Assembly: GCA_029557025.1 (NCBI GenBank)
Contig: JAKPRU010000817.1
Location: forward strand, 1 to 6,874
From: Candidatus Omnitrophota bacterium
Lineage (GTDB): Bacteria; Hinthialibacterota; Hinthialibacteria; Hinthialibacterales; JAKPRU01
Direction: 5' to 3'
DNA: 6,874 bases
The position numbers were made by a program, and so were the translations under genes. The notes under the pieces are model-generated. The model did no database searches, was not told where the DNA came from, and saw only the letters and a list, made by a program, of their open reading frames with translations. Shown here in pieces: positions 5,055-6,874 of the stretch. Numbering within the stretch: the stretch's first letter is position 1; every line of letters starts with the position of its first letter.

Positions 5055-6683
5055 TCAACGGAAAATGTACCATAGAATAATCAAAATCAGGACCAGAATA
5101 ACCGAAAATAGGAGATTCAGTCGGTCCCATCTATATTGACTCTCCGGTGAAGCAGCCTCCGCCTGCTCCACCGTTGTGCCTGCTTCCAGTGTCCGGAAGG
5201 TCAATCCACGAATCTTCTCACGAGACGGTTCCTGTGTGAGGGCGCTGACCAGAAAAAGCACCACGGTCGACACAGCAAACAGCAGAACCGCAAAATGCAG
5301 AAAATTAACCGTGGCAAGCCATTCGGGCGGACCGGACAGTTCCATCCCATTCTTGTGTAACAGTTCCAGGATTAAACGCGCCGCACCCAGAACGAATCCT
5401 GTGAGAAGAGAGGCAATTGCGCCGGCGGCATTCAATCGTCCGGACAATACGCCGAATAGGAAGCAGGCTGTAATTGGCGGGCTGATGTAGGCGGATACAC
5501 TTTGCAGATAAACAAACAACTGTGAACTGATTTCTTTAATATACGGGACCCACAAAATTCCGAGCACAACTAGCACACCGGTGGAAATCCGCCCCACCAG
5601 TACTAATTCCCGCTCCGTCGGGTTCTCTCTTAGCTTTTTGTAAATGTCCATTGTGATCAGCGAGGAACAGGAGTTGAATACGGAGGCAAGAGAAGACATG
5701 ATCGCCGCAAGAAGCCCTGCAATAACAATTCCCTTGAGTCCGGACGGCAGCAACCGGGAAACAATCGCCGGATAGGCATTGTCCCCGTTCACATCCGCAT
5801 ATAATGCGGCGGCCACCAGCCCCGGCAAAACCATGATGAATACCGGAAGGATTTTCAAAAATCCGGCGCAGATCGCGCCCCTCCGCGCATTCGGCTCATT
5901 CTTTGCGCTCAGTACACGTTGAACGATAAACTGATCCGTACACCAGTACCAGATTCCCAGAATCGGAGCGCCGAATACAATACCGGTCCAGGGAAAATCA
6001 GGATGGTCCATGGGCCGGAACATGCTGAAATAGCTGGGGTCCAATTTCGCGGTCAATGCCGACCAGCCCCCGACCTCCCACAGACCCATCACGGTAAGCA
6101 GCGTCGCCCCACCGACCAGTACAATGGTCTGAACTACCTCCGTGTAAATCACAGCGGAGAGGCCGCCCGCGATCGTATACACGCCGGTGGATACGACCAG
6201 CACAATCGAGGAGGTTATGAAATCCCACCCGACGACTTCCTCCAGCAAGAGGCTCCCCGCGACCAGGGTAACGGAGATTTTTGTGAGTACGTAGCTGATA
6301 ATCGAAACGATCGTCAGATACCACCGCGAGGCGGGACCGTACCGCCTTTCCAGAAACTCCGGCATGGTGAACACGCCGGATCGAAGATAAAACGGCACAA
6401 ACAGCCAGCCCAAGGTCAGGCAACAGAAACAGGCCAGCCATTCGAAATTCCCGACCGCAAATCCGCCGGCCGCGCCGGACCCGGCCAGTCCGATAAAATG
6501 CTCGCTGGAGATATTCGACGCAAACAGGGATGCTCCGATGGCCCACCAGGCGACATGGCGGCCCGCCAGAAAGTACTCTGTGCTGGTGCGCTCCCGACGC
6601 GAAAAATAGAGGCCCACGCCCAACACCGCGGTGAAATACACTCCGATGATTACAAGATCAAGCACGCTGAGGATTCCGGTCAT
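5055..6683 (-). CDS. SGLT-type sodium/sugar symporter (SSS family)
   Basis: This 542-residue inner-membrane carrier has about 14 spans, including a C-terminal one (522-541), as in vSGLT and human SGLT1. It should bring in a monosaccharide with sodium. By recalled alignment to SGLT1, the sugar-site residues are kept: N57 and H62 in FASNISSEHFIG, E81 in NFEW, Y246/W247 in WYWCTDQFIVQR, K277 in FLKILP and Q394 in YLQSVSAYISPP. The sodium site is also kept: A55 and I58 in span 1, and A327, S330 and S331 in AAIMSSLASVFNS. The start at 6683 gives the standard N-terminus, though its ribosome binding site is weak (AGAAAG). The ThuA-domain gene ends 48 bases upstream, so they are likely one operon. 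Fucose, galactose or glucose are all possible substrates; the nearby fucosidase favours fucose only by context. Confidence 0.93.
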   Translation of the reverse strand: MTGILSVLDLVIIGVYFTAVLGVGLYFSRRERTSTEYFLAGRHVAWWAIGASLFASNISSEHFIGLAGSGAAGGFAVGNFEWLACFCCLTLGWLFVPFYLRSGVFTMPEFLERRYGPASRWYLTIVSIISYVLTKISVTLVAGSLLLEEVVGWDFITSSIVLVVSTGVYTIAGGLSAVIYTEVVQTIVLVGGATLLTVMGLWEVGGWSALTAKLDPSYFSMFRPMDHPDFPWTGIVFGAPILGIWYWCTDQFIVQRVLSAKNEPNARRGAICAGFLKILPVFIMVLPGLVAAALYADVNGDNAYPAIVSRLLPSGLKGIVIAGLLAAIMSSLASVFNSCSSLITMDIYKKLRENPTERELVLVGRISTGVLVVLGILWVPYIKEISSQLFVYLQSVSAYISPPITACFLFGVLSGRLNAAGAIASLLTGFVLGAARLILELLHKNGMELSGPPEWLATVNFLHFAVLLFAVSTVVLFLVSALTQEPSREKIRGLTFRTLEAGTTVEQAEAASPESQYRWDRLNLLFSVILVLILIILWYIFR

Positions 6684-6731
6684 TGCCCGTTCTTTCTAAA
6701 CAATGGAATTGAGACGGTGTTTCAGGGAAAT

Positions 6732-6874
6732 CTATTGATTCGCATCGGACGGGGAGGTCGCGGGCGCCGCAGTCACCTCGCCGGTGGCCGCCCATTCGCA
6801 CGCGCGCCGCAGAAGATCCCGGACACCCGGTGTTGAAAAGGCCCGCACATCATGACCCAATAGTGTGTGAAACA
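6732..6874 (-). CDS. ThuA-domain protein, C-terminal part
   Basis: The last 46 codons of a minus-strand gene enter from the right edge and end at TAG (6732-6734). The segment FHTLLGHDVRAFSTPGVRDL followed by LRRACEWAATGEV matches the end of ThuA-like (trehalose utilisation, glutamine amidotransferase-like fold) domains, where a Y/F-x-T-x-LGH motif, an F..P..R.LL helix and a closing WA/WAATG helix are conserved. The tail after this (VTAAPATSPSD...) is low-complexity, so the domain is at or near the C-terminus. ThuA proteins are widespread in PVC sugar-degradation loci, often beside Gfo/Idh/MocA oxidoreductases and sugar transporters; their exact reaction is poorly defined. It lies upstream of the SGLT-type gene with a 48-base gap and the same direction. 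The family call rests on a short segment. Confidence 0.7.
   Translation of the reverse strand, partial: FHTLLGHDVRAFSTPGVRDLLRRACEWAATGEVTAAPATSPSDANQ

Noticed and set aside
5919..6836. 305-codon plus-strand open frame
   Set aside because: It is antisense to the SGLT-type and ThuA genes, with low hydrophobic content, no recognisable motif and no ribosome binding site.
1..6874. CRISPR array, tRNA, rRNA or tandem repeats
   Set aside because: No regularly spaced repeats, cloverleaf-like segments or ribosomal RNA signatures were seen when reading either strand.

Overview
The window looks like part of a chromosome from an anaerobic, free-living Gram-negative bacterium, with gene content typical of uncultured PVC-type lineages (Planctomycetes, Verrucomicrobia or Kiritimatiellota). 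The evidence is a Tat-signalled Gfo/Idh/MocA fragment, a secreted GH29 fucosidase, a ThuA-domain protein and two sodium:solute symporters, placed beside a dissimilatory adenylylsulfate (APS) reductase gene. The taxonomic placement is inference; nothing in the window fixes it.

Layout. Positions 1-352 (minus) hold the first 117 codons of aprB, which runs off the left edge. Positions 353-899 have no intact conserved gene. They contain a 35-codon minus-strand ORF with a very good ribosome binding site, and a plus-strand remnant resembling an IS630-type transposase. A small STAS-domain protein follows at 900-1265 (plus). The secreted alpha-L-fucosidase lies at 1363-2715 (minus), converging on the STAS gene, with a likely shared terminator between them. 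Positions 2716-3193 are a divergent control region that contains a broken Gfo/Idh/MocA gene start. A two-gene plus-strand unit follows: a sodium:solute symporter (3194-4735) and a 66-residue single-pass membrane protein (4738-4938). Converging on it from the right is a minus-strand unit of a ThuA-domain gene (only its last 46 codons, 6732-6874) and an SGLT-type sugar/sodium symporter (5055-6683).

How the parts may work together. The fucosidase releases L-fucose outside the cytoplasm. The SGLT-type symporter keeps the residues that hold sugar in SGLT1 and vSGLT, so it could import the fucose or another monosaccharide. The plus-strand symporter belongs to a different branch with no readable substrate. 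The ThuA and Gfo/Idh/MocA families are commonly linked to sugar catabolism. APS reductase belongs to sulfate respiration or reverse sulfur oxidation. Its closeness to a fucose locus raises, but does not show, a link between use of sulfated fucans and sulfate respiration; no sulfatase is present here. No clearly novel multi-gene system is visible. The most useful leads are the SSS-plus-small-protein pair, motifs shared between control regions, and the apr-fucose neighbourhood.
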